A stretch of DNA of 64,000 nucleotides, taken from positions 124,001 to 188,000 of the forward strand of contig NZ_BBIQ01000003.1 of assembly GCF_000730565.1 (NCBI RefSeq), given 5' to 3'. Made by a program: the position numbers and the translations under genes. The stretch's first letter is position 1, and the number at the start of each line of letters is the position of its first letter. Below, piece after piece: positions 1-8,220 of this stretch. This stretch comes from Pseudomonas fulva NBRC 16637 = DSM 17717 (GTDB lineage Bacteria; Pseudomonadota; Gammaproteobacteria; Pseudomonadales; Pseudomonadaceae). Below the pieces are notes generated by a model that saw only the letters and a list, made by a program, of their open reading frames with translations, ran no database searches and was not told the DNA's origin.

Positions 1-219
1 CTTGGCGCTGTTGACGACGGGTTCATCGCGCAGCTTGTCGCTGATCTTTTGCAACTGCTGGGCCTCTGGGCTCAGGTGTACGGCTTCTCCGCTTGCACCC
101 GCGCCCTTTACTGTTTCCTGGCTGGCGGCCGGCTTTTCAGTGCTGCCAGGGGCATTGCTGCCGCGTACGCCGCCGGTGACGGCCGGGGAATTATTCAAAC
201 GACTGAAGTCGATGACCAT
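1..219 (-). CDS. flgM: Anti-sigma-28 factor FlgM, 3' end cut off
   Basis: FlgM binds the flagellar sigma factor FliA (sigma-28) in the cytoplasm and keeps late genes silent until it is exported through the finished hook-basal body. The minus strand reads 73 codons from ATG at 219, opening with MVIDFSRLNN, as in Pseudomonas FlgM, followed by a polar low-complexity stretch and then the start of the conserved region (VHLSPEAQQLQKISDKL). The frame runs off the left edge, so the FliA-binding C-terminus is not visible. A near-perfect sigma-28 promoter lies 38 bases upstream, which means FliA drives its own inhibitor. flgA lies upstream on the same strand but about 165 bases away. Confidence 0.93.
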   Translation of the reverse strand, partial: MVIDFSRLNNSPAVTGGVRGSNAPGSTEKPAASQETVKGAGASGEAVHLSPEAQQLQKISDKLRDEPVVNSAK

Positions 220-256
220 GATCAGAAAACCTCTGGGTTTATGGACGCTTGCCTTG

Positions 257-283
257 TTTTCGGCCAACTCACGATAAACTTTA
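257..283 (-). promoter_or_regulatory. Sigma-28 (FliA) promoter of flgM
   Basis: On the minus strand this reads TAAAGTTT, 11 bases, GCCGAAAA. The -35 matches the sigma-28 consensus fully and the -10 differs from GCCGATAA at one base. It points at flgM, whose Pseudomonas homologues are FliA-dependent. Confidence 0.85.
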
Positions 284-384
284 GGCACAAATGCGTGGCT
301 GTCTTGAGCGACAGCCTGTTACCCGTTTTCTGACACAGTCTAAAAAAAGCGGTTCCCGTGCGCCAGCGGCTTCCGCCCACTGGC

Positions 385-1128
385 TTACATGCTCACCTCG
401 ACCTGGCCCGGGCCTGTCACCATGGCCTTGACCACGCGTTTGGAATTGAGGTTGCGCACCCGAATCTGCTCGCTGATGCCGCCTTTGCTCAGCGCCTCGC
501 CAGGCATGCGTACGCTCAACGTGCCGCTGCGGGCAACGATCACCACATGATCGCCTTTGCGCACCACCTCCGCCTGCTCCAGGTGCTGAGGCGTCAGCAC
601 CTGATCCATCACCGTCGGGCGCAGCATCTTCATGCCGACCGCCTGGCCCATATCGGTCAGAAACCCTTGGCCCAGCGTGCCGACGTCCCGTTCGCGCAGG
701 GCCACATCACCTTCGCTCACCACGTTGTCCCGTCGCAGCGGGCGGGTGACCACGACCACCTCGCGGAACAAGCGAACAGTGGCGGGCACGAACACGGTCC
801 AAGGCGCCGCGCCGTCGCAGCGCACACGCACCGTCACCCGCCCCAGCGGCACGCTCGGGCTTTCCAACGAGGCGTCGAGCGCCTGGCTGCACAGGGGCAT
901 GCGCAACCGTGGGTCCAACGGGTTGACCTGGATCTCGTAGCGGCCGGCCGTTTGGGTCGTGGCGAGATAATCTTCGACGGTGAACTCAAGAAACCCCTGG
1001 GTGACACCGATAAGCTGTTCAGGCATGGTGAACGTGTCCGCCCAGGTGCGAACCGGTACCAGCAGGCACAGTGCGGCCAGCAAGCCAGCCAGCAGGCGCG
1101 TCAATCGTCGGGAAACTGTCGTTTTCAT
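385..1128 (-). CDS. flgA: Flagellar P-ring assembly chaperone FlgA
   Basis: FlgA is a periplasmic chaperone that helps FlgI polymerise into the P ring around the rod. The protein (about 247 residues) starts with a Sec signal peptide (basic MKTTVSRRLTR, then a Leu/Ala-rich stretch ending near TWA) and continues with the SAF-like FlgA domain; PLRRDNVVSEGDV and the C-terminal VRNLNSKRVVKAMV stretch are typical. I chose ATG 1128; ATG 1134 (MYM...) is in frame and equally possible. A strong sigma-54 promoter ends so close upstream that the mRNA leader would be only a few bases. The gene diverges from cheV and is followed on its strand by flgM. Confidence 0.95.
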   Translation of the reverse strand: MKTTVSRRLTRLLAGLLAALCLLVPVRTWADTFTMPEQLIGVTQGFLEFTVEDYLATTQTAGRYEIQVNPLDPRLRMPLCSQALDASLESPSVPLGRVTVRVRCDGAAPWTVFVPATVRLFREVVVVTRPLRRDNVVSEGDVALRERDVGTLGQGFLTDMGQAVGMKMLRPTVMDQVLTPQHLEQAEVVRKGDHVVIVARSGTLSVRMPGEALSKGGISEQIRVRNLNSKRVVKAMVTGPGQVEVSM

Positions 1129-1146
1129 GTACATGGCGCTCAAAAA

Positions 1147-1162
1147 AGCAAAGCCCGTGCCG
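1147..1162 (-). promoter_or_regulatory. Sigma-54 promoter of flgA
   Basis: On the minus strand the site reads CGGCACGGGCTTTGCT, matching the -24 (GGCACG) and -12 (TTGCT) elements at correct spacing. The predicted transcription start is near 1136, within a few bases of the flgA start codons. flgA is a FleQ/RpoN-class gene in P. aeruginosa. Confidence 0.8.
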
Positions 1163-1210
1163 ACTTCTTGAGTGAGTGGCAACGAATGGCTGACAGGTAA
1201 GGAGTTCGGC

Positions 1211-2140
1211 ATGGCGGGGGTTATGGATTCGGTCAACCAGCGCACACAGCTGGTAGGGCAGAATCGCCTGGAACTGCTGCTGTTCCGCCTCAACGGCGAA
1301 CAGCTTTATGGCATCAACGTTTTCAAGGTCAGGGAAGTGCTGCAATGCCCTGCGCTGACCATTCTGCCCAAGGCGCACCCGGTAGTGCGCGGCGTCGCCA
1401 ACATTCGCGGCGCGACGATCCCGATCCTTGACCTATCGATGGCCACCGGCCTGCGCCCGTTGCAGGAGGACACGCGCAGCAGTTTCGTGATCATTACCGA
1501 GTACAACACCAAGACCCAGGGCTTCCTGGTGCACTCGGTCGAGCGCATCGTCAACATGAACTGGGAAGAAATCCATCCGCCACCCAAGGGGACCGGCCGC
1601 GATCACTACCTGACGGCAGTCACTCGGGTGGACAACCGCATGGTCGAGATCATCGACGTGGAGAAGGTGCTGGCCGAGGTCGCGCCGTCTTCGGAGTCGG
1701 TGTCGGCGGGTGTGGTGGACGCCGAGGTGCAGGACAAGGCCGTGATGCTGCGGGTGTTGACCGTCGACGATTCGTCGGTTGCACGCAAGCAGGTCAGCCG
1801 CTGCCTGCAGACCGTCGGCGTCGAGGTGGTGGCGCTCAATGACGGTCGTCAGGCCTTGAACTACCTGCGCCAGTTGGTGGACGAAGGCAAGAAACCCGAA
1901 GAAGAGTTTCTGATGATGATTTCCGACATTGAGATGCCGGAAATGGACGGCTATACCCTGACAGCGGAAATTCGCAGCGACCCGCGCATGCAAAAGCTGC
2001 ACATCTGCCTGCATACTTCACTGTCCGGGGTGTTCAATCAGGCGATGGTCAAGAAAGTGGGCGCCGATGACTTCCTGGCCAAGTTCCGGCCGGATGATCT
2101 GGCCCAGCGCGTGGTTGACCGGATCAAGGCAGCGCATTGA
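1211..2140 (+). CDS. cheV: Chemotaxis coupling protein CheV (CheW domain plus receiver domain)
   Basis: CheV couples chemoreceptors to the kinase CheA and is itself tuned by phosphorylation. The 309-residue protein has an N-terminal CheW domain (about 20-165; YGINVFKVREVL, VRGVANIRGATIPILDL) and a C-terminal receiver domain (about 180-305) whose acceptor aspartate lies in MISDIEMPEMDG, with the conserved Lys near FLAKFRP. ATG 1211 is preceded by AAGGAG at 1199-1204, so the 13 extra upstream in-frame codons are not used. It is followed 50 bases later by cheR, an arrangement also found next to flgA-flgM in other Pseudomonas. Confidence 0.95.
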   Translation: MAGVMDSVNQRTQLVGQNRLELLLFRLNGEQLYGINVFKVREVLQCPALTILPKAHPVVRGVANIRGATIPILDLSMATGLRPLQEDTRSSFVIITEYNTKTQGFLVHSVERIVNMNWEEIHPPPKGTGRDHYLTAVTRVDNRMVEIIDVEKVLAEVAPSSESVSAGVVDAEVQDKAVMLRVLTVDDSSVARKQVSRCLQTVGVEVVALNDGRQALNYLRQLVDEGKKPEEEFLMMISDIEMPEMDGYTLTAEIRSDPRMQKLHICLHTSLSGVFNQAMVKKVGADDFLAKFRPDDLAQRVVDRIKAAH

Positions 2141-2190
2141 AAGGCGCCGGGGTTCGCCCCGGCCACAGTGATTGAAAAGAGGCGGCAGCA

Positions 2191-3018
2191 GTGTCTACGG
2201 GTAATTTGGATTTCGAACAGTTCCGGGTATTTCTGGAAAAAGCCTGTGGCATCTTGCTGGGCGAGAATAAGCAGTACCTGGTGTCCAGCCGCCTCAACAA
2301 GTTGATGGAGCAGCAGGGCATCAAGAGCCTGGGCGAGCTGGTGCAGCGCATTCAGGCGCAGCCGCGTGGCGGCCTGCGCGAGCAGGTGGTCGACGCCATG
2401 ACCACCAACGAAACCCTGTGGTTTCGCGATACCTACCCGTTCGAGGTGCTCAAGAACAAGGTCATCCCCGAGTTCATCCGCAACAACCCCGGCCAGCGCC
2501 TGCGCATGTGGTCGGCGGCGTGCTCGTCGGGCCAGGAGCCGTACTCCATCTCCATGGCCATCGACGAGTTCGAACGCAGCAACCTGGGCCAGCTGAAAAT
2601 GGGCGCGCAGATCGTTGCGACCGACCTGTCGGGCACCATGCTCAACAACTGCAAGACTGGCGAATACGACAGCCTGGCGATAGCCCGCGGCTTGTCGGCC
2701 GAGCGCCTGCAGCGCTACTTCGACCCCAAGGGGCCGGGGCGCTGGGCCATCAAGCCGGCGATTCGCAACCGGGTGGAGTTCCGCTCGTTCAACCTGCTCG
2801 ACAGCTATGCAAGCCTGGGCAAATTCGACATCGTGTTCTGCCGCAACGTGTTGATCTACTTCTCGGCCCAGGTCAAGAAAGACATTTTGCTGCGCATCCA
2901 CAGCACGCTCAAGCCGGGCGGGTACCTGTTCCTGGGCGCATCCGAAGCCCTCAACGGCCTGCCGGATCATTACCAGATGGTGCAATGCAGCCCGGGCATC
3001 ATCTACCAGGCCAAGTAG
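2191..3018 (+). CDS. cheR: Chemotaxis protein methyltransferase CheR
   Basis: CheR transfers methyl groups from S-adenosylmethionine to glutamates of chemoreceptors for adaptation. The 275-residue protein has the usual helical N-terminal domain (about 1-75) and the SAM-binding domain with SAACSSGQEPYSISM (GxSxGxEPYS type) and the conserved NVLIYF segment. The start is GTG at 2191, with a purine-rich AAAAGAGGCGG upstream. It probably shares a transcript with cheV. A strong hairpin just after the stop separates it from the flgB operon. Confidence 0.95.
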   Translation: MSTGNLDFEQFRVFLEKACGILLGENKQYLVSSRLNKLMEQQGIKSLGELVQRIQAQPRGGLREQVVDAMTTNETLWFRDTYPFEVLKNKVIPEFIRNNPGQRLRMWSAACSSGQEPYSISMAIDEFERSNLGQLKMGAQIVATDLSGTMLNNCKTGEYDSLAIARGLSAERLQRYFDPKGPGRWAIKPAIRNRVEFRSFNLLDSYASLGKFDIVFCRNVLIYFSAQVKKDILLRIHSTLKPGGYLFLGASEALNGLPDHYQMVQCSPGIIYQAK

Positions 3019-3035
3019 GCCTGCGTCGTGTATGG

Positions 3036-3062
3036 CGCTGACAGGACGACGTCTTGTCAGCG
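3036..3062 (+). terminator. Hairpin after cheR
   Basis: CGCTGACA (3036-3043) pairs perfectly with TGTCAGCG (3055-3062), and the inner GAC/GTC can extend it. There is no T-run, so this may be a terminator or a transcript-end stabiliser. It lies between cheR and the flgB promoter. Confidence 0.5.
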
Positions 3063-3230
3063 GCCTTCAATGAGTCGGCCCTGCCGCTGACGTCAAATTT
3101 TTGTTTTGCCGCTCAAGTGCGCTTCTTTTTGCCGCTTGTGGCCATTCGGCCACGTGTGGTTTGCCGCTTTTCTGGCATCGCATCCTCGCGAGCAGGCCTG
3201 CAAGGCCTTGAATCCGGGCTTTGCAGATGT

Positions 3231-3246
3231 TGGCACAAGCTTTGCT
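3231..3246 (+). promoter_or_regulatory. Sigma-54 promoter of the flgBCDE operon
   Basis: TGGCACAAGCTTTGCT is an essentially perfect -24/-12 element. The predicted start near 3257 leaves a leader of about 39 bases before flgB. Confidence 0.88.
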
Positions 3247-3295
3247 AAAACCTTCGGCAACGACACTCTGGTCAACCGCTGAAGGTTTCCCCGAC

Positions 3296-3706
3296 ATGAG
3301 CATCAGCTTCGACAAGGCGCTTGGTATCCATGAAAAGGCCCTGGGCTTTCGTGCGCAACGCGCCGAAGTGCTGGCCAACAACATCGCCAACGCCGACACC
3401 CCCAACTACAAGGCCCGTGACCTGGACTTCGCCTCTGTGCTGGCCGCCGAAAGCGACAAGCAGCAGAACGGCGGCCGCTTCGGTCTGGAGCGCACCAACA
3501 GCCGGCACATCGAGGCCGACGGCGTGGCGCTGAGCGACGAAGCCCTCAAGTACCGCACGCCGATGCAGCCCTCGATCGACCAGAACACCGTGGACGCGCA
3601 GATCGAGCAGTCCAACTACACCGAAAATGCCATCGGCTTCCAGGCCAGCTTCACGTTGCTCAACAGTAAATTCAAAGGGCTGGTGTCAGCCCTGCGGGGA
3701 GAATGA
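3296..3706 (+). CDS. flgB: Flagellar proximal rod protein FlgB
   Basis: FlgB is a proximal rod subunit of the basal body, exported by the flagellar type III system. The 136-residue protein begins MSISFDKALG and carries the flagellar rod N-terminal motif LANNIANADTPNYKARDLDF (about residues 23-42). Its C-terminal helix (QSNYTENAIGFQASFTLL) is the usual self-association end. The frame is open upstream to 3221, but ATG 3296 fits the family and the sigma-54 promoter. It overlaps flgC slightly or abuts it and heads flgBCDE. Confidence 0.96.
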   Translation: MSISFDKALGIHEKALGFRAQRAEVLANNIANADTPNYKARDLDFASVLAAESDKQQNGGRFGLERTNSRHIEADGVALSDEALKYRTPMQPSIDQNTVDAQIEQSNYTENAIGFQASFTLLNSKFKGLVSALRGE

Positions 3707-3708
3707 CC

Positions 3709-4152
3709 ATGTCCCTTTCCAGTGTCTTCAACATTGCCGGTTCCGGCATGAGCGCGCAGAACACGCGCCTGAACACCGTCGCCTCCAACATCGCCAACGC
3801 CGAGACGGTCTCGTCGAGCATCGACCAGACCTACCGCGCTCGTCATCCCGTGTTCGCCACCACGTTCCAGAACACCCAGGCCGGCACCAGCCAGTCGCTG
3901 TTCGAGGACCAGGGCGAGGCAGGGCAGGGCGTGCAGGTAACTGGCATCGTCGAGGACCAGAGCAACCTCGAGGCCCGCTACGAGCCCAGCCACCCGGCGG
4001 CGAACAAGGACGGCTACGTGTATTACCCCAACGTCAACGTGGTCGAGGAAATGGCTGACATGATCTCGGCCAGCCGCGCGTTCCAGACCAATGCCGAGTT
4101 GATGAACACGGCCAAGAGCATGATGCAGAAGGTACTGACCCTGGGTCAGTGA
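3709..4152 (+). CDS. flgC: Flagellar proximal rod protein FlgC
   Basis: FlgC is a second proximal rod subunit. The 147-residue protein has the rod signature near the N-terminus (LNTVASNIANAETVSSS) and the C-terminal VNVVEEMADMISASRAFQTN helix found in rod and hook proteins. ATG 3709 is chosen over ATG 3703 because GGGGAG at 3697-3702 then has a 6-base spacer. It follows flgB by 2 bases and precedes flgD by 12. Confidence 0.96.
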   Translation: MSLSSVFNIAGSGMSAQNTRLNTVASNIANAETVSSSIDQTYRARHPVFATTFQNTQAGTSQSLFEDQGEAGQGVQVTGIVEDQSNLEARYEPSHPAANKDGYVYYPNVNVVEEMADMISASRAFQTNAELMNTAKSMMQKVLTLGQ

Positions 4153-4164
4153 TAGGACGCCGAC

Positions 4165-4866
4165 ATGACCACCACCAATGCCACAGGCGACGTCGGTAGT
4201 AGCTACCTGAACTCGCTGCAACGCAAAGAAAGCAAGAACGACGATAAGACCGGCGCCGCCGGCAGTGCGCTGGGCAAAGATGCCTTCCTGCAGCTGCTGG
4301 TCACCCAGATGAAGAACCAGAACCCCCTCGACCCGCAGCAGAACGGCGAGTTCGTGGCGCAGTTGGCGCAGTTCAGCAGCTTGGAAGGTATCCAGACCCT
4401 GAACAGCTCGGTCAATTACATCGCCGGTGCGTTTCAGTCTTCCCAGGCCTTGCAGGCATCGTCGCTGGTCGGGCGCAACGTGATCGTGCAGACCGACAAG
4501 GCCATGGTCGACACCAGCAAGGACATGAAGGGCTCGGTGAACCTGACCGGCTCGAGTACCGCCACCTCGGTGGGGGTGTACGACAAGGACGGCAAGCTGG
4601 TGCGCACCCTCGATCTGGGTTCCCAGGCTGGCGGCAAGGTGGACTTCACCTGGGATGGCAAGGATGACGCCGGTGAGGCCCTGCCGGCCGGCACCTACAG
4701 CTTCAAGGCCACCGCCTCGATCAACGGCACGGCCACGGCCATGACCACCAACCTGCCGGCCACCGTCACCAGCGTGACCATGGGCACCAACGGCGGCGAA
4801 ATGTCGCTGAACCTGGCAGGGCTGGGCAGCGTTCCACTTTCCACCATTCAAAGCATCGGCATCTAG
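4165..4866 (+). CDS. flgD: Hook assembly cap protein FlgD
   Basis: FlgD caps the growing hook and is needed for FlgE polymerisation. The 233-residue protein has the conserved N-terminal FLQLLVTQMKNQNPLDPQQN segment (about 43-62), followed by FVAQLAQFSSLEGIQTLN, then a FlgD Ig-like/tudor C-terminal region with FTWDGKDDAGEALPAGTYSF. The length is normal for Pseudomonas. It sits in flgBCDE between flgC and flgE. Confidence 0.96.
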   Translation: MTTTNATGDVGSSYLNSLQRKESKNDDKTGAAGSALGKDAFLQLLVTQMKNQNPLDPQQNGEFVAQLAQFSSLEGIQTLNSSVNYIAGAFQSSQALQASSLVGRNVIVQTDKAMVDTSKDMKGSVNLTGSSTATSVGVYDKDGKLVRTLDLGSQAGGKVDFTWDGKDDAGEALPAGTYSFKATASINGTATAMTTNLPATVTSVTMGTNGGEMSLNLAGLGSVPLSTIQSIGI

Positions 4867-4896
4867 GGCCTAGGGCACATCTTCAGGAGTTAGCGT

Positions 4897-6219
4897 ATGT
4901 CTTACAACATTGGCTTAAGTGGCCTCAATGCAGCCAACAAGGCCCTGAACGTAACCGGCAACAACATTGCCAACGTCGCCACCACCGGCTTCAAGGCCTC
5001 GCGCGCCGAATTCGCCGACCAGTACTCAAGCTCCATTCGCGGCACCAGCGCCGGCCGCACCACCATTGGTACCGGTGTAAGAACCGCCGCCATTTCCCAG
5101 CAGTTCAGCTCCGGTAACATCAACGGCACCGGCCAGGCACTGGACATGGCCATCGACGGCAACGGCTTCTTCGCGCTCAACGACAACGGCTCGAAGATCT
5201 ATACCCGGGCCGGGGCCTTCTACAGTGACAAGCAGGGCTTCGTCGTCAATGCCGGCGGCGCCAACCTGCAAGGTTATGGCGTCGATGAGAATGGCCAGGT
5301 GGTCCAGGGGGTATTGACCAACCTTCAGATCGACACGGCCAATCTCACCCCCAAGGCCACATCCAAGATCGATCAGACGGTCAACCTCAAGTCCAGCGAT
5401 GGCGCGCCTACGGTCACCCCGTTCGACCCAGCCGACGTCAAGAGCTACAACTTCACGTTCTCAAGCGACGTGTACGACAGCCAGGGCAATGCGCACCAGT
5501 TGAACCAGTACTTCATCAAGGATGACACGTCCAATTCCTGGAAGATGTACAGCACCATCGACGGTCGCAACCCACAGGACCCGGCCTCCACGCAGCCGCT
5601 GATCAATGATCTGCCGTTCAAGTCCGACGGCACGCTCAACGCCGATGCCCTCACGGCCGGGCCGGTAGCCGGTGGCCTGTCGATCAATGCCAACAAGACC
5701 TTCAACCTGGACAACTGGATCCCCGCGCAGAAGAACGCTGCCGGCCAGTGGTCGGCCAACGGCGCCAACGCCAACCCCGGCGGCGTCAGCCTCGACATGC
5801 TGGGCATGACCCAGTACAACGCGGCCTCGGCCGTGACCGCCAAGGATCAGGACGGGTTCGCTACCGGTGAACTGTCCAGCCTGTCGGTAGACAAGGGCGG
5901 TTTCCTGTTCGCCAACTTCACCAATGGCAAGAACAAGGTCATCGGCCAGGTCGCCATTGCCAGCTTCGCCAACATGCAGGGCCTGACGCCGATTGGCGGC
6001 ACCAACTGGCAAGAGTCGTTTTCGTCGGGTGTCCCGGTGATCGGCGCGCCGGACACCGGCACCCTGGGCCAGATTGCAGGTTCCTCGCTGGAAGATTCCA
6101 ACGTCGACCTGACCGGCGAGCTGGTGAATCTGATCAAGGCGCAGAGTAACTACCAGGCCAACGCCAAGACCATTTCCACCGAAAGCACCATCATGCAGAC
6201 CATCATTCAGATGAGCTGA
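4897..6219 (+). CDS. flgE: Flagellar hook protein FlgE
   Basis: FlgE is the hook subunit, the universal joint between rod and filament. The 440-residue protein starts MSYNIGLSGLNAANKALNV and carries the rod/hook motif GNNIANVATTGFKASRAEFA, the FlgE central variable domains, and the C-terminal LVNLIKAQSNYQANAKTIST helix. CAGGAG precedes the ATG. It is the last structural gene of the flgB operon before the small gene at 6263. Confidence 0.97.
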   Translation: MSYNIGLSGLNAANKALNVTGNNIANVATTGFKASRAEFADQYSSSIRGTSAGRTTIGTGVRTAAISQQFSSGNINGTGQALDMAIDGNGFFALNDNGSKIYTRAGAFYSDKQGFVVNAGGANLQGYGVDENGQVVQGVLTNLQIDTANLTPKATSKIDQTVNLKSSDGAPTVTPFDPADVKSYNFTFSSDVYDSQGNAHQLNQYFIKDDTSNSWKMYSTIDGRNPQDPASTQPLINDLPFKSDGTLNADALTAGPVAGGLSINANKTFNLDNWIPAQKNAAGQWSANGANANPGGVSLDMLGMTQYNAASAVTAKDQDGFATGELSSLSVDKGGFLFANFTNGKNKVIGQVAIASFANMQGLTPIGGTNWQESFSSGVPVIGAPDTGTLGQIAGSSLEDSNVDLTGELVNLIKAQSNYQANAKTISTESTIMQTIIQMS

Positions 6220-6262
6220 TGACGTGCTCAGGCGTGATACGTGGGGTTCAAGGGCAAGGTCG

Positions 6263-6460
6263 GTGAAGCATGCCGGTTTGTTGTCCTTGCTCCTGGTGAT
6301 AGGGGGCGGCAGTGCCCAATGGGCAGAGGCCGCCCCGAGACCTTTCTTCCTGTGGCAAAGCCTGGTCACCGGGCGATACATCTGCGTCCAAGGCAACCCG
6401 GGTTCAGGCTGGACCCGGTTTGCCGGCCCCTATAAAAACGGCGCCTGCCGCGATCACTGA
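6263..6460 (+). CDS. Small predicted secreted protein between flgE and flgF, function unknown
   Basis: This 65-residue frame starts at GTG 6263 with AAGGGC about 8 bases upstream. It has a textbook Sec signal peptide: basic start (VKHAG), a Leu/Val/Ile/Gly core, and a likely cut after AEA. The mature part is only about 40 residues with two cysteines (YICVQG and NGACRD), aromatic-rich, with the pattern GSGWTRFAGPYKNG. I do not recognise a family. The frame is open further upstream to GTG 6224, but that start lacks a good site and would bury the signal sequence. It lies 43 bases after flgE and before the flgF promoter, so it would be co-transcribed with the hook operon. It could be a disulfide-bonded periplasmic or secreted peptide. 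Confidence 0.6.
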   Translation: MKHAGLLSLLLVIGGGSAQWAEAAPRPFFLWQSLVTGRYICVQGNPGSGWTRFAGPYKNGACRDH

Positions 6461-6546
6461 TCCAGGCGTGCTGATCCGATGCCAACAAACTGACACCGAC
6501 GCTAAAGCCGTCGCGCTGAAGTGCCCGATTCGCCGGGGTGCAAAGC

Positions 6547-6562
6547 TGGTTCGATTATTGCT
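6547..6562 (+). promoter_or_regulatory. Sigma-54 promoter of the flgFGHIJKL operon
   Basis: TGGTTCGATTATTGCT keeps the invariant GG and GC and the TTGCT -12 element at exact spacing. The predicted start near 6573 gives a leader of about 37 bases. Confidence 0.72.
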
Positions 6563-6609
6563 TGACCCTGCCTGATGACAGCGCGGTACTGGCGCGCGGA
6601 GGAGATGCT

Positions 6610-7350
6610 GTGGACAAATTGCTTTACGTGGCCATGACCGGCGCCAGCCAGAACGCGCTGGCCCAGAAGGCCCACGCCAACAATCTGGCGAACGTTTCCA
6701 CCAACGGCTTCCAGCGTGACCTGGAGCAGGCCCGCTCGATGCCGGTCTTTGGCGACAGCTTCCCGGCGCGGGCCTTTGCCCTGACCGAGCGCCCGGCCAC
6801 CGACTTCAGCGAAGGGCCGATGATCGAAACCGGTCGCGACCTGGACGTGGCGGTGAGCGGGCATGGCTTTATCGCCGTGCAGGCGCCTGACGGCAGCGAA
6901 GCCTACGTGCGCACCGGCAGCCTGAACATCGACGCCCTGGGCGTGTTGCGTGCCGGCAACGGCATGCCGGTGATCGGCAACGGCGGCCCGATTGCCATTC
7001 CACCTGAACAGAAGGTGGAAGTGGGTGCCGACGGCACCATCAGCATTCGTTCCATGGGCGAAGACCCACGGGTGATGGCCGAGGTCGACCGCATCAAGCT
7101 GGTCAACCCGGACACCAAGGGCCTGAACAAGGGCGCAGACGGCCTGATCCACACGGCCAGCGGCCAGCCGGCCGATGCCGACGTCAATGTTCGCGTGGTA
7201 TCGGGCTTTCTTGAAGGCAGCAACGTCAACGCAGTCGAGGAGATGACTTCGGTGCTGGCGTTGTCCCGCCAGTTCGAGCTGCACGTGAAGATGATGAGCG
7301 CGGCCAAGGAAGGCGATGAAGCCATGGCGCGGGTTTTGCAAATCGGCTAA
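6610..7350 (+). CDS. flgF: Flagellar proximal rod protein FlgF
   Basis: FlgF is a rod subunit that joins proximal and distal rod. The 246-residue protein starts VDKLLYVAMTGASQNALAQ and carries the rod motif [18 protein letters not shown], the hook-like central domain, and the C-terminal VNAVEEMTSVLALSRQFELH helix. The start is GTG 6610: GGAGGAG at 6598-6604 is 5 bases upstream and the length then matches the family, so the longer frame from 6538 is not used. It heads flgFGHIJKL. Confidence 0.96.
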   Translation: MDKLLYVAMTGASQNALAQKAHANNLANVSTNGFQRDLEQARSMPVFGDSFPARAFALTERPATDFSEGPMIETGRDLDVAVSGHGFIAVQAPDGSEAYVRTGSLNIDALGVLRAGNGMPVIGNGGPIAIPPEQKVEVGADGTISIRSMGEDPRVMAEVDRIKLVNPDTKGLNKGADGLIHTASGQPADADVNVRVVSGFLEGSNVNAVEEMTSVLALSRQFELHVKMMSAAKEGDEAMARVLQIG

Positions 7351-7397
7351 TGACATTTGAACGGGTGCCGTAAAACAGGCGCGCGAGGAGAACTTAC

Positions 7398-8183
7398 ATG
7401 CTTCCAGCTCTATGGGTCGCCAAAACCGGCCTGTCCGCCCAGGACACCAACCTGACGGTGATTTCCAACAACCTGGCCAACGTGTCGACCACCGGCTTCA
7501 AACGTGATCGCGCCGAGTTCCAGGACTTGCTGTACCAGATCCGTCGCCAGCCAGGCGCCCAGTCCACCCAGGACAGCCAGCTGCCCTCTGGCTTGCAGGT
7601 GGGTACTGGCGTGCGCATCGTCGGCACCCAGAAAAGCTTCGTGGCTGGCAGCCTGCAGACCACCGAGAACCCGCTGGACATGGCGGTCAATGGTCGCGGT
7701 TTCTTCCAGATCCTGCAGCCAGATGGCACGGTTTCGTACACCCGTGACGGCACCTTCCACCTCAACTCCGATGGCCAGATCGTCACCGCCAACGGCTACG
7801 CCCTGGAGCCTGCCATCGTCGTGCCCAACGACGCGCAGACCTTCACCGTTGGCCAGGACGGTACCGTGTCCATCACCACCGCCGGTAACCCGGCCGCCCA
7901 GGTGATCGGCAACATCCAGACCGCCGATTTCATCAACCCGGCGGGCTTGCAGGCCATTGGTGGCAACCTGTTCCTGGAAACGGCCGCCAGCGGCGCCCCC
8001 CAGGTCGGCACCCCAGGCCTGAACGGCTTCGGTACCACCTTGCAGCAAACCCTGGAGAACTCCAACGTCAGCACCGTGGAAGAGCTGGTGAACATGATCA
8101 CCACCCAGCGCGCCTACGAGATGAACTCCAAGGTCATATCTGCCGCCAACTCGATGCTGCAGACCGTTACCCAGCAGCTGTGA
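7398..8183 (+). CDS. flgG: Flagellar distal rod protein FlgG
   Basis: FlgG forms the distal rod that crosses the peptidoglycan and outer membrane. The 261-residue protein has [15 protein letters not shown], the motif [20 protein letters not shown] with the FQDLLYQ segment typical of FlgG, and the C-terminal [20 protein letters not shown] helix. GCGAGGAG precedes the ATG. It lies between flgF and flgH in one operon. Confidence 0.97.
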   Translation: MLPALWVAKTGLSAQDTNLTVISNNLANVSTTGFKRDRAEFQDLLYQIRRQPGAQSTQDSQLPSGLQVGTGVRIVGTQKSFVAGSLQTTENPLDMAVNGRGFFQILQPDGTVSYTRDGTFHLNSDGQIVTANGYALEPAIVVPNDAQTFTVGQDGTVSITTAGNPAAQVIGNIQTADFINPAGLQAIGGNLFLETAASGAPQVGTPGLNGFGTTLQQTLENSNVSTVEELVNMITTQRAYEMNSKVISAANSMLQTVTQQL

Positions 8184-8220
8184 TCCCAGCAACTTCCGTA
8201 GCACCCGCGAGGTATGCATC

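Noticed and set aside
345..384. Possible terminator for flgA on the minus strand (T-run near 346-352)
   Set aside because: The T-run is clear, but I could not fit a clean stem right next to it, only short imperfect pairings.
358..1200. A 280-codon plus-strand frame rich in His, Arg and Ala
   Set aside because: It is the antisense of flgA; flgA has a signal peptide, promoter and family motifs.
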